Positions 31,015-38,649 of a stretch of DNA of 45,162 nucleotides are shown piece after piece. The position numbers and the translations under genes are program-made. Under the pieces are notes generated by a model that was given only the letters and a program-made list of their open reading frames with translations, did not search any database and had not been told where the DNA came from. The stretch's first letter is position 1; the number at the start of each line of letters is the position of its first letter. Source of the stretch: a virus; the IMG/VR virus record IMGVR_UViG_3300023174_000274, positions 1 through 45,162 of that record. One strand, written 5' to 3'.

Positions 31015-31717
31015 TTCACTGGCCGACGCCATTCAGGTGGCTCAGATGGAAAACTGGGCGCCAGGGCTCAAGCGGGACTACATGGCTCGCTTCGCTGCCG
31101 GATGGGACTTGGCCGCCAACGGCACCTGGTTAACGCACGACCGTGACGCCAAGGGCATGCGCCTCACCGCAGCCGCCTGGGCACGCGAAGGCCATCCCAT
31201 GCCCGAGGACCCCGACTACGCCGAATGGCATCGCGCCTTCTACCACCACGAAGCCCTCGACTCCGACGAGGACGAACCCGACCCCTATCCCAACCGCGCC
31301 ATGTACCAGCTCCCTGCACAATCAGGCGGCGAGCAGCCTCAGTTCACCCGTCATGACCTAAGCGGGCCGTACGCCAAGCTCGCGCGTCATATCACGGCGA
31401 TGCACGAAATCATCCGCCTCGCGGTTACCGATGACCCTTATCGGGCGAAAATCGCGGAGCACGTCCGCGAGTGCATGGAACTGATCTGCACCCAGGAGAA
31501 ATGGATGCTGAACCCTGTTGCCGTTGTCAACCCCAGCCCAGCAGGGCGGTCTTCCGGTGAAACCTTCCGCATGGTCGATCACGGTTCAGCCCTCGGCTCT
31601 GGTCCCAGCCAGGGCAGGGATTTCCTCGATTCCGATTTTGTCCGCAAGCAGCGGGAGATGCACGACCGCCTACGCACCGACGACGACACCGCTGAAACCA
31701 GGGTGACCGACAGGTAA
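31007..31717 (+). CDS. Unknown protein (236 aa)
   Basis: ATG 31007 overlaps the acidic gene. N-terminal region helical (RDYMARFAAGWDLAANGT), middle acidic Asp/Pro-rich (SDEDEPDPYPN), then a helical segment (LARHITAMHEIIRLAVTDD) and a hydrophilic tail. No family recognised. Confidence 0.66.
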   Translation: MTDSLADAIQVAQMENWAPGLKRDYMARFAAGWDLAANGTWLTHDRDAKGMRLTAAAWAREGHPMPEDPDYAEWHRAFYHHEALDSDEDEPDPYPNRAMYQLPAQSGGEQPQFTRHDLSGPYAKLARHITAMHEIIRLAVTDDPYRAKIAEHVRECMELICTQEKWMLNPVAVVNPSPAGRSSGETFRMVDHGSALGSGPSQGRDFLDSDFVRKQREMHDRLRTDDDTAETRVTDR

Positions 31718-31753
31718 CTGCCAGCCCCTGACCCCAGCTCCAGCCTCAACAAC

Positions 31754-31798
31754 CAGCCCGATCTGCGCAGGCAACAGCCGCGGCAGGTCGGGCTTTCT
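31754..31798 (+). terminator. Rho-independent terminator
   Basis: A 12-bp stem AGCCCGATCTGC / GCAGGTCGGGCT (one G-U) with a 19-nt loop, followed by TTCTTG. It ends the long small-gene operon 20 nt before the Gp88-like gene. Confidence 0.7.
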
Positions 31799-31817
31799 TG
31801 TGTCCTCTCAACCTCTC

Positions 31818-32603
31818 ATGAATCTTTCTCGTACCGCTTCTCACTTCCAGCGCGGCATTCCTCTGTTCGGCCGCGGCAACAGCAAGCTCCCGGATTCGAC
31901 GCTGACCTTTGCGCTGCCATCTGGTCATACCTGCCCCGGTGCCCTGCAGTGCCTGGCCCTGGCGGACCGGGAAACCGGCAAGATCAGCGACGGCCCGCAG
32001 CAAACCTTCCGCTGCTACGAGGCCTCCATTGAGAACTTCCGTCCCAGCGTTCGCGCCAATCGCTGGCGGAACTTCGACATCCTTCGCGGCCTCAATCCCA
32101 ACGAGGTCACCGACCTCCTGCTAGCCGGTATTGGCGCCGTCCTCGATCACAAGAGCACCCACGTCCGCTGGTTCACCGGCGGCGACCTCTACTCGGCCGT
32201 TCTGCGAGACGCCATCTTCCAGACCTGCCGCGAGACCAGGGGCCTGACCCACTACTTCTACACCAAGAACCTGCCGCTGCTCGCCCCCTCCTACGAGCGC
32301 GTGATCGACCTGCCCGACAACCTGCGCGTCGTGGCATCCTGGGGCGGCAAGTTCGACTACCTCGCCCCTCTCTTCCCTCGCACCGCCCGGGTCGTCCACA
32401 CCCGCGCCGAAGCCGAACGCATGGGCCTGCCGATCGACACCACCGACCGGCTGGCCTGGCAGGACGAGCCCGTCCATTTCTGCCACCTCAGTCACGGCAC
32501 CCAGCCATCCGGCAGTGCGGCCGCCCAGGCCATCGCCTCTCGCCGGCGTTCTGGCGACTTCACCGGTTACGGAACCAGCTACAAGAGGCAGCTTGCTGCC
32601 TGA
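31818..32603 (+). CDS. Gp88-like phage protein (261 aa)
   Basis: ATG 31818 was preferred over GTG 31800 because of the recurring cctctc-ATG leader. LPSGHTCPGALQCLALAD near residue 35 is the signature of the mycobacteriophage gene product 88 family; RWFTGGDLYSA near 115 and VVASWGGKFDYLA near 175 follow the same pattern. The cysteine cluster at the N-terminus suggests a metal or iron-sulfur site. Function is not established. Confidence 0.8.
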   Translation: MNLSRTASHFQRGIPLFGRGNSKLPDSTLTFALPSGHTCPGALQCLALADRETGKISDGPQQTFRCYEASIENFRPSVRANRWRNFDILRGLNPNEVTDLLLAGIGAVLDHKSTHVRWFTGGDLYSAVLRDAIFQTCRETRGLTHYFYTKNLPLLAPSYERVIDLPDNLRVVASWGGKFDYLAPLFPRTARVVHTRAEAERMGLPIDTTDRLAWQDEPVHFCHLSHGTQPSGSAAAQAIASRRRSGDFTGYGTSYKRQLAA

Positions 32604-32814
32604 CTCGCTCAAGATCACCAGCCACTGCCTGTTGCGTCTCTGCACCGCTCTCGCCCTGGAGGCCGAGGGACTCGCTCATGGATTCCCTCTGGCCACCTTG
32701 GAGCTCAACCAGCAGAGCGGCCGCGACTTCACCGCCAAGCAGTGGCTGCAGATCCTCGAGCCCTTCTACGTCCAACGCTTCTCCCCCAACGATCCCAGCT
32801 TCCGTCTCGTATGA
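32593..32814 (+). CDS. Unknown small helical protein (73 aa)
   Basis: The convincing part is KITSHCLLRLCTALALEAEG through FYVQRFSPNDPSFRLV. No ATG is available; TTG 32593, overlapping the upstream TGA, is the best start. ATGA overlap with the next gene. Confidence 0.52.
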   Translation: MLPDSLKITSHCLLRLCTALALEAEGLAHGFPLATLELNQQSGRDFTAKQWLQILEPFYVQRFSPNDPSFRLV

Positions 32815-32993
32815 CCAACACCTACTCGATTACCTGGGAGCGCCCCTGCCGCCGCTTCGGCTTCACGACGATTGAGGACTGCGCCAGCAGTGAAGACGCC
32901 GCGGAATACTTCATCGATCACGTCCGCGGCAAGGATCCCAAGGTGCCAGCCGACGCTGAGATCTCAGCTGTCCGACTGGCGAAGTCCAGCTGA
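32811..32993 (+). CDS. Unknown small protein (60 aa)
   Basis: ATG 32811 overlaps the upstream stop. Mixed sequence (MTNTYSITWERPCRRFGFTT) with an acidic helix. No family recognised. Last rightward gene before the leftward holin-like gene. Confidence 0.6.
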   Translation: MTNTYSITWERPCRRFGFTTIEDCASSEDAAEYFIDHVRGKDPKVPADAEISAVRLAKSS

Positions 32994-33010
32994 CCCGCCC
33001 TGGTCGCAGC

Positions 33011-33190
33011 TCAGCGATCGTGCTCCAGGTCCCGCAGGCGATTCTCGTGGTCGCCCAGCATCCGCTGGATACCCTCGAGGATCGTCCCGGTCCTGGCTTC
33101 AAAACGGCCAAGGCCGTTGGCGATCTTCCAGAGAGCGACAACGCCTGAGCTACCAAGAGCCACCAGGGCAATGATTGCTTCTGGGCCCAT
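33011..33190 (-). CDS. Holin-like membrane protein (59 aa)
   Basis: MGPEAIIALVALGSSGVVALW at ATG 33190 gives one N-terminal membrane helix (about residues 4-22), followed by a charged amphipathic coiled-coil tail (LEGIQRMLGDHENRLRDLEHDR with its Leu heptads). This layout fits small hemolysin/holin-type or spanin-like lysis proteins. It is alone on the minus strand among rightward genes but carries a CCTAGGAT motif about 28 nt upstream, as expected for a late lysis gene. No endolysin was recognised nearby. Confidence 0.55.
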   Translation of the reverse strand: MGPEAIIALVALGSSGVVALWKIANGLGRFEARTGTILEGIQRMLGDHENRLRDLEHDR

Positions 33191-33217
33191 CGTCGGCGGT
33201 GCTGTACGCGTTCCGCA

Positions 33218-33226
33218 CATCCTAGG
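33218..33226 (-). promoter_or_regulatory. Late-promoter-like motif CCTAGGATG
   Basis: Minus-strand ATTCCTAGGATGTGC, about 28 nt before ATG 33190. It supports late expression of the holin-like gene. Confidence 0.5.
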
Positions 33227-33303
33227 AATCGCGCTTTGGCGAAACCGCTCCGGCGGCAAGCGGCCCAGCGTGCCTGCCTAGGCTGCTAGCTCTGGCTCGC
33301 GCA

Positions 33304-33480
33304 ATGGGCTACCTTCGCATTCACCTGGTCCATCGCGATACCCGCGAACCCGTGAGCGCCAGCGGCTTGACTCCCTGCGTTCTCCCTCACGAGATCGACC
33401 ACGCCAATCAGCACCTGGAGCAGCGCCAGCTGCCCTGGATCTGGGTGCCCACCACCGACGACCTGCCCCCATGCGGCTGA
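33304..33480 (+). CDS. Small ORF upstream of the clamp-like gene (58 aa)
   Basis: ATG 33304 to TGA 33480 gives MGYLRIHLVHRDTREPV and ends QLPWIWVPTTDDLPPCG. It overlaps the following gene by 10 nt, so it is probably coupled to it. No family recognised; too short for a function call. Confidence 0.6.
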   Translation: MGYLRIHLVHRDTREPVSASGLTPCVLPHEIDHANQHLEQRQLPWIWVPTTDDLPPCG

Positions 33481-34112
33481 CGCTCGACTCCTCGCTCTTC
33501 TCTTGCGCTGCCTCCTTCACTGGCAAGTACGGCACCGACAAAGGGGTCGAGATTGCGCCTTTGCGCGCCGGAGACCCGGAGTCCGGCGTCACTGTCGCCG
33601 CCTTCAATCGCGGCGCTGTTGGCATGATCGGCTACGACCCAAACGGACGTGGTGACGACAGCATCCTGCTGTTCCCAAGTTCCAAGTTGACCTTGGCGAC
33701 CAAGGGCATCAAGATTGCCGATCGCGACATCTGCATCGAAGGCGACGACGTCGCTGACCTCACAGCCCGGGTGACCACCTACTACAAGGCCCACAACACC
33801 CACAAGGATTTCAAGGTCACCGCCTCCAAGGACCTTCCGTGCTACAGGCCCGCTATTGCCGCAGCTCTCGATCGCTGGGGGGCCACTCCTGCTGTCTCCG
33901 CGACCGCCGGTCGCTACGACCTTGGCTTACTCCTGGCTGCTGTCAAGGCCATGGTCGACGATGGCGACTCCCTGGTCATTTCCGGATACGACGGCGGCCC
34001 CTTACGCCTGCAGCGAGAAGATCTTCAGATCGTCGTTCTGCTGATGCCGCAAACCGCGCAGCCCATTCCCACCGCCCCCGACTGGCTCGCTGAATACGCC
34101 GCTGCCCACTAG
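33471..34112 (+). CDS. Unknown, possibly sliding-clamp-like (213 aa)
   Basis: Strand-rich protein. The C-terminal block (GLLLAAVKAMVDDGDSLVIS, then LQIVVLLMPQ) resembles the end of bacterial sliding clamps (beta subunit), where a hydrophobic strand is followed by MP-x. Position beside SSB supports a replication role. The N-terminal half is not clearly matched, so the clamp suggestion is weak. Confidence 0.55.
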   Translation: MRLTLDSSLFSCAASFTGKYGTDKGVEIAPLRAGDPESGVTVAAFNRGAVGMIGYDPNGRGDDSILLFPSSKLTLATKGIKIADRDICIEGDDVADLTARVTTYYKAHNTHKDFKVTASKDLPCYRPAIAAALDRWGATPAVSATAGRYDLGLLLAAVKAMVDDGDSLVISGYDGGPLRLQREDLQIVVLLMPQTAQPIPTAPDWLAEYAAAH

Positions 34113-34176
34113 CCCATGCATAGTGCTTGCCAAGGCAGACAACCGACCTATGCTGGCGTGCCCCCTGCAGCATCTC

Positions 34177-34857
34177 ATGAGCTATGCCTCATCAATCGTT
34201 GCCCTGAGCGAGAGGGTTTCCGCCTTTTCCGCCGAGGGCAAGGACTACCTGCAAGCTGAGGCTGCCATCTGCGGCCAGGAGCCCGTGACTGTCTTGCTCC
34301 GCGCCTACGCCGACAGCGTCGCCGCCAAGGCCCTGGCTGACCGGAACCCAGGCGATCGTTTGATCGTCTCTGGCGAGGCCAGCCTGCAGCAACCGGATGG
34401 CGACGTGCCGATCATCACGGCATCCGTCGTCTCCAGCGCGTTCGATGACCAGTATCTCAACGAGGTCGTCATCGTCGGCCGCATCGGCAGCGACGCCAAG
34501 GACGCCGAGAGCGGCAAGTCAACCCGGCGCTCCGTCGCCGTGAACCGCTTCTACCGAAGCCCTGACCCTGCGGCCCAGGAGCCCATTGAAGTCACCGACT
34601 GGTTCTCCATTCGTGCTTTTGGGTTCACCAAGGATCGCTTGACAGCTGCCGATGTTGGAGCGCTCGTTGAAATCAACGGCTGCTTCACCCAGATGACCAA
34701 TGCCGAAGGCAAGCCCTACAGCGAAGTCAAGGCCCGCATGGTCCGCGTGCATCGCGGCTCCAAGGGCGGCAGCAACCCCGCTGCTGGTACCAGCGCTGTC
34801 GGTTACGACCACGAGTCCTTCCAGGGCCAGCCCGACGAGTGCCCGATCAACTGGTAG
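34177..34857 (+). CDS. ssb: Single-stranded DNA-binding protein with two OB-like halves (226 aa)
   Basis: ATG 34177 (MSYASSIVAL). Residues about 92-195 match SSB: NEVVIVGRIGSDAK, TDWFSIRAFGFTKD, GALVEINGCFTQ. Residues about 22-90 form a second OB-like block (DYLQAEAAICGQ, PGDRLIVSGEASLQQ, PIITASVVSS). The C-terminus is acidic-to-aromatic (PDECPINW) and may recruit partners. Bacterial SSB normally has one OB fold of about 110 residues plus a tail. Coats ssDNA during replication and recombination. Confidence 0.85.
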   Translation: MSYASSIVALSERVSAFSAEGKDYLQAEAAICGQEPVTVLLRAYADSVAAKALADRNPGDRLIVSGEASLQQPDGDVPIITASVVSSAFDDQYLNEVVIVGRIGSDAKDAESGKSTRRSVAVNRFYRSPDPAAQEPIEVTDWFSIRAFGFTKDRLTAADVGALVEINGCFTQMTNAEGKPYSEVKARMVRVHRGSKGGSNPAAGTSAVGYDHESFQGQPDECPINW

Positions 34858-34899
34858 TGCCTGCGTTTTTCGTTCCTTCAAGCAACCCTGCTCCAACCC

Positions 34900-35601
34900 A
34901 TGTCGATCTTCCCCAGCAACTACGTTCGCTCCGACCAGGACGACCCCGCGATCCCCGCCAAGTACTTCGACTTCAAGAAGCTTGCTAACGGCGAAACCAC
35001 CACCGTTCGCCTTTGCGGCACTGCCACCAGCGGTCACTGCATCGCTGGCTACAAGTACTTCACAGCGGATGGCAGGCCCCGATGCTTCCCCACTTGGCCT
35101 AAGAACTACATGGACGACATTGGTCTCACCTATGAGGCCAAGAAAAACGGGACCGAGGAGAAGGCTACGCCGACTTTCTTCCTTGCTTGGGCCTGCAGGC
35201 GCAAAGAGGCTGACGACTATCAAGTCCTCGAGATTGGCCAGTTCAAGGTTCGCGAAGCCATCGAAGCCGTTCTCGGTATCGAGGACTATGCCATCGAAGA
35301 CGGCGAAATGGCCAATTTCTACCTGACCGTCACTCGCCGTGGCTTGATGCTCGACACCAAGTACGACGTGACGCCCGTCCTCAAGGCGCCCAGCGCCGCC
35401 GAGGCCAAGCATTGGCGCTCTCGGGCTTCTTCCATCTGGCTGCCTGCCCTGTTTGAGGGGGGAGATCCTTTCGAGGGCCGTCCTTCGGGTGTCAGCGCTC
35501 CGTCCTGCGAGCCCTTGACCCGCCGGGATGAGCTAGGCGCCGACGAAGAAATTGAGCAGCCTGTGACGAACCTCACATCCGTTCCAACCGAGGGCTGGTA
35601 G
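34900..35601 (+). CDS. Unknown, recombination/replication-associated (233 aa)
   Basis: ATG 34900 (MSIFPSNYVRSDQDD). A mixed alpha/beta protein with Lys/Tyr-rich strands (KYFDFKKLANGETTTVRLCG) and a helical acidic segment near 125-145. It sits between SSB and the PD-(D/E)XK nuclease, which suggests an ssDNA-binding or recombination-associated protein. No family recognised with confidence. Confidence 0.66.
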   Translation: MSIFPSNYVRSDQDDPAIPAKYFDFKKLANGETTTVRLCGTATSGHCIAGYKYFTADGRPRCFPTWPKNYMDDIGLTYEAKKNGTEEKATPTFFLAWACRRKEADDYQVLEIGQFKVREAIEAVLGIEDYAIEDGEMANFYLTVTRRGLMLDTKYDVTPVLKAPSAAEAKHWRSRASSIWLPALFEGGDPFEGRPSGVSAPSCEPLTRRDELGADEEIEQPVTNLTSVPTEGW

Positions 35602-35618
35602 TAGGCGTCCGTCATTGT

Positions 35619-35655
35619 GCACTGGGTCGAGTCTTCCCTGGCCTTGGCCCAGTGC
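35619..35655 (+). other. Imperfect inverted repeat in an intergenic gap
   Basis: GCACTGGG and CCCAGTGC, 8-bp arms separated by 21 nt, within the 114-nt gap between 35601 and 35716. The downstream part is T- and C-rich (ctgtactctttctcttccttgtc). It could be an operator or leader hairpin. Confidence 0.4.
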
Positions 35656-35715
35656 TTCACTGGACTTAGCTTCCTCCTGTACTCTTTCTCTTCCTTGTCT
35701 TCGCCTTTCATCGTT

Positions 35716-36087
35716 ATGGCATCAGCGACTGAGGCCACTTCCGGCTTAGCCTCGCAGTCACCTCCCGTCAGCCCAACGCATGAGGAGCTTCTGGCGAACC
35801 TGGTGACACAGCTCGGCTTTCCGTCTTTTGCTGTCCCGGTAGCCCACCCTTACAAGCCCGGCTCCAAAGCCTATGCTCAGGCTTTGTTTCTTCCGGCTAC
35901 TGCCTCTCACCTCGCTCCCTCCGTCTTCGGGGTGCTCCGTGGCAGTGGTCAGATTCTTGATGCCCCCGGGGTGACGGAACACCACATGAGCGACTGCGCT
36001 CTTTCTCTTCAACACAACCTCATTGCCGTCCTTGTCCTGCGACCCGACGATCCTGCTCGCTCTGCAGCGAGCCACGCGCAGCTCTGA
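35716..36087 (+). CDS. Unknown protein (123 aa)
   Basis: ATG 35716 (MASATEATSGLASQSPP) after a pyrimidine-rich leader. Low-complexity N-terminus, then a mixed alpha/beta domain (LANLVTQLGFPSFAVPVAHP, APSVFGVLRGSGQIL). No family recognised. Confidence 0.66.
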   Translation: MASATEATSGLASQSPPVSPTHEELLANLVTQLGFPSFAVPVAHPYKPGSKAYAQALFLPATASHLAPSVFGVLRGSGQILDAPGVTEHHMSDCALSLQHNLIAVLVLRPDDPARSAASHAQL

Positions 36088-36274
36088 AGTCAGGGCTCTC
36101 CTGAACCGCCATGATCGTCAGAGCGTCAACAGCGCTTGGCAGCAGCTGAGCCCAGCTGAGCGCGGCGCCTTGCACCTCTGCCGGCTATTCGATGGAACCA
36201 TCATCCTCGACCCAGAAGGGCCTCTCCCCGAAGCCTGTCCCGACCGAGCTGAGCGAGCTGACGAGGATCCGTGA
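36023..36274 (+). CDS. Small helical protein with WxxLSPxER motif (83 aa)
   Basis: The pattern WQQLSPAERGALHLCRLF recalls a cyanobacterial small-protein motif of the form WxxL(S/T)PxxR. The start (TTG 36023) is uncertain because it overlaps the previous gene by 65 nt; the TTG at 36032 is also possible. It overlaps the next gene by more than 80 nt in another frame. Confidence 0.5.
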   Translation: MPSLSCDPTILLALQRATRSSEVRALLNRHDRQSVNSAWQQLSPAERGALHLCRLFDGTIILDPEGPLPEACPDRAERADEDP

Positions 36275-36647
36275 GCACCTGGCCGCTCTGCTTGCCCATG
36301 CTCAGCAGCACGGTGAGCAACAGAAGCAGATCAGCCGGCACCTGTCTGACGTTGCGCGGCTTCTCGAGGGATTCACCTCGGGCGGCTCCTCGTTCCAGGC
36401 CTACCAGGTCAGCCCCCTGGTCCTGGTCTATGCCGCCATCTTGGGTCCGATCCTTGGCGATCGGATTGATGGCGCCCTCCCCAAGGAGGGCGACTACCTC
36501 GATGAGATGACCAAGGGAGCGGCTGTCATGGCTCGCCAGCTTTTGCGCACTCTCGACGCCTACCAGGGCGAGCGGGGCGTCATCGATTACCTCGAAGCGA
36601 ACTGCGGCGACATCAAGCCGCCTGATCAGGCGAGCGCTAGCGGCTGA
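36192..36647 (+). CDS. Unknown helical protein (151 aa)
   Basis: Helical, Gln/His-rich N-terminal half (REHLAALLAHAQQHGEQQKQ), a possible membrane-associated segment (SPLVLVYAAILGPILG) and a mixed C-terminus. No family recognised. Directly before the nuclease gene. Confidence 0.66.
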   Translation: MEPSSSTQKGLSPKPVPTELSELTRIREHLAALLAHAQQHGEQQKQISRHLSDVARLLEGFTSGGSSFQAYQVSPLVLVYAAILGPILGDRIDGALPKEGDYLDEMTKGAAVMARQLLRTLDAYQGERGVIDYLEANCGDIKPPDQASASG

Positions 36648-36671
36648 TCGCGATCGCTTCTGCTGACTGCG

Positions 36672-36691
36672 GCCTCCTTTGCGGGAGGCTT
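36672..36691 (+). terminator. Possible terminator hairpin
   Basis: GCCTCC-TTTGCG-GGAGGC followed by TTCTAATTT. It lies between the 151-residue gene and the nuclease. Confidence 0.5.
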
Positions 36692-36732
36692 CTAATTTCG
36701 CGTCTCTCCAGACTCGCTACATTCTCCGAAAG

Positions 36733-36738
36733 AGGAGG
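36733..36738 (+). promoter_or_regulatory. Shine-Dalgarno sequence deciding the nuclease start
   Basis: AGGAGG at 36733-36738 sits 5 nt before GTG 36744, unlike the pyrimidine leaders of most rightward genes. It supports GTG 36744 over GTG 36738, which lies inside the sequence. Confidence 0.6.
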
Positions 36739-36743
36739 TGGAG

Positions 36744-37559
36744 GTGACGCGGCCGACCCGGTTCGAAATCGATGGTGTCCGTCACTATCGAACCGGCGAC
36801 CAGCCTGATCGCTTCTACCCTTCTGTCACTGCAATTCTTGGCAAGACCGCCAGCGCCAAGTCCAAGCAGACTCTTGAGCAATGGAATCTCAAGAATCCCG
36901 GCGGGAATGTCGCTGCTGCCCAGCGTGGATCAATCATCCACAAAGCCTGCGAAGACTACCTGCGGGGCAAGGCCGTCGACGTCCCACCCCACCTCCTTCC
37001 GTACTGGGATGGCGTTGCTCCCCATCTCGACGCTTTTGACCATTTCATCTGGTCGGAGAAGCCTCTGCACCCCAGCTGGGCCTTCTGCACTGGAGATGAC
37101 GGCATTTCGCGCATCTGGTCCCACAAGCACGGCTTTTGCGGCTGCCCGGACATCGTCGGCGTCCGCCGGGGCATCGTCACCCTTTCTGACGTCAAGTCAA
37201 GTAACGGTCGCTACTGCCGCTACTTCCCCAAGGGCGACCTGAGCCGCGAGTTCTACGGCGGCTGGATGAAATTCAACAAGTGCGCTCTTCAGCTGGGCGC
37301 CTACGCCATTGCCCTGGAAGAGACCCTCGGGATCTCGGTTGAGATGGCTCAGATCCTGGTCACAACTCCTCAAACCACTCAATCCTTCCTGCTTCGCGGA
37401 CACGAGTTGCACTCCTGGCGCTACAAGTGGCTGCAACGCGTCGCCGACTACTACCGCTTGGTCGCCCTTGAACAGGAGCTTGCTGCCCTGCCGAGCGCCA
37501 AGGCGAGCGAAGTGAAGACGCCTTCTAGCATGGGCGAGAAGCTCTTGATCGCCGCATGA
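36744..37559 (+). CDS. PD-(D/E)XK exonuclease, RecB/Cas4-like (271 aa)
   Basis: GTG 36744, preferred over GTG 36738. Motifs of the RecB/Cas4-type nuclease fold: HKACEDYL (the conserved His), GCPDIVG with the metal-binding Asp, LSDVKSS (D-x-K equivalent), and QLGAYA (Q-x3-Y). Such phage nucleases resect DNA for recombination or replication restart. Placement near SSB supports this. Size (about 270 residues) is normal for the PDDEXK_1-type family. Confidence 0.88.
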   Translation: MTRPTRFEIDGVRHYRTGDQPDRFYPSVTAILGKTASAKSKQTLEQWNLKNPGGNVAAAQRGSIIHKACEDYLRGKAVDVPPHLLPYWDGVAPHLDAFDHFIWSEKPLHPSWAFCTGDDGISRIWSHKHGFCGCPDIVGVRRGIVTLSDVKSSNGRYCRYFPKGDLSREFYGGWMKFNKCALQLGAYAIALEETLGISVEMAQILVTTPQTTQSFLLRGHELHSWRYKWLQRVADYYRLVALEQELAALPSAKASEVKTPSSMGEKLLIAA

Positions 37560-37804
37560 ACAACCCGCAGCAAGGCGGTGCTCCTGATGAGCGCCAACGC
37601 GTCCTGAACAAGCACAAGGACCGGGCCAAGAAGATGATGCGTCGCGGCAAAGACGGTCAGCCCGCCGATCAGCAGCAGGGCGATCCCAACCTCAAGGCCG
37701 GCTATCGCCCCGGGCAGCGACCCAACCAGCCTTCCGGCGCTCAAGGGCAGCAAGGGGGCAGCCAAGGGAACTCCGACCAGCAACAACCCGCTCGAGGACG
37801 CTGA
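37556..37804 (+). CDS. Low-complexity Gln/Gly/Pro-rich protein (82 aa)
   Basis: ATG overlaps the nuclease stop (ATGA). Basic in the first half (NKHKDRAKKMMRRGKDG), then Gln/Pro/Gly-rich and disordered. The TGA at 37802 is followed in the same frame by sequence that reads into the next gene, raising the possibility of readthrough. Confidence 0.6.
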   Translation: MNNPQQGGAPDERQRVLNKHKDRAKKMMRRGKDGQPADQQQGDPNLKAGYRPGQRPNQPSGAQGQQGGSQGNSDQQQPARGR

Positions 37805-37861
37805 GGTGGGCCCATCCGTCCCGATCGCTTCAGCTCCGCGGTTGCCAGCAACGTCGACGCC

Positions 37862-38455
37862 ATGCGCATGGCCGGCAGCAGCCCCGACCTGCAGACAGCC
37901 GTCGCCGGTTCGCTTGCGGCTCTGGGGTACTCCGTCCCTGGCCTGTACAGCACGATCGACTGGTTCACCGGCGACACCAACGGCGTCAACTCCGGCGAAA
38001 TCCCTCTGAACGTGCTGATCAACATGCTCCCGATGCTGACGACTAGCGCGGGCTTTGCCGCTGGGGCTACCACCGCGCCGGGGTTCCTCTCCTTGGTCGA
38101 CCGCCATGCACTTGATGACCGGCTTGAGCAAACACTCGACCAGCTCAAGGACCTGAACGATCTGCAGCGCACCAAGGGGACTCAGCCCACTCCCAGGATG
38201 AAGCAGGACATTGCTGACCTTGGGCAGAAGATGAAAGCCGAATACGACGTTGCAAACGCCGCCGTCATGGACAAGGCTCGAGCCATCGCTGCGCGCCAGA
38301 ACGCCTCCTCTCCGGCCAGCGAACAAGAGGCGGTTGATCTGATCCACCGAATCGCAGGACGCCGCGGCGCCTACGGAGCCCTGGCCGGCGCGATCGCGGG
38401 TGGGGTCCCAGCCGTCATGATGATGCGGGATCAGGAGCAGCCGCAGCGCTCATGA
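37862..38455 (+). CDS. Putative membrane-associated protein (197 aa)
   Basis: ATG 37862 is the first ATG after an in-frame TGA at 37802, but the codons between (with PDRFSSAVASNVDAM) already look protein-like, so the true start may be earlier and non-canonical. A hydrophobic stretch (LNVLINMLPMLTTSAGFAAG) and a C-terminal Gly/Ala hydrophobic stretch flank a charged helical region. Virion-type composition. No family recognised. Confidence 0.66.
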   Translation: MRMAGSSPDLQTAVAGSLAALGYSVPGLYSTIDWFTGDTNGVNSGEIPLNVLINMLPMLTTSAGFAAGATTAPGFLSLVDRHALDDRLEQTLDQLKDLNDLQRTKGTQPTPRMKQDIADLGQKMKAEYDVANAAVMDKARAIAARQNASSPASEQEAVDLIHRIAGRRGAYGALAGAIAGGVPAVMMMRDQEQPQRS

Positions 38456-38649
38456 CCCGCTTCGCTGGCGAGCGCATGCAGAAGGCCATGTCGCAAGGCG
38501 GCACGAAGGGATCCTTCACTGCCTCTGCCACCAAGGCCGGCATGGGCGTGCAGGAGTATGCCCGGCATGTCCTGGCTCACAAGGACGAGCACAGCCCTGG
38601 CCTGGTCAAGAAGGCCAACTTCGCCCGCAACGCCAGCAAGTGGAGCTAG
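38452..38649 (+). CDS. Unknown small basic protein (65 aa)
   Basis: ATGA overlap with the upstream stop. Basic and Lys/Ala-rich (MQKAMSQGGTKGSFTASATK), a possible nucleic-acid or membrane contact. Ends convergently with the leftward gene at 38646 (4-nt overlap). Confidence 0.62.
   Translation: MTRFAGERMQKAMSQGGTKGSFTASATKAGMGVQEYARHVLAHKDEHSPGLVKKANFARNASKWS

Noticed and set aside
35617-35715. N-terminal extension of the 123-residue gene with a hydrophobic segment
   Set aside because: The apparent hydrophobic segment comes from the pyrimidine-rich leader (Phe/Leu/Ser codons), a recurrent artefact before ATG codons in this region.
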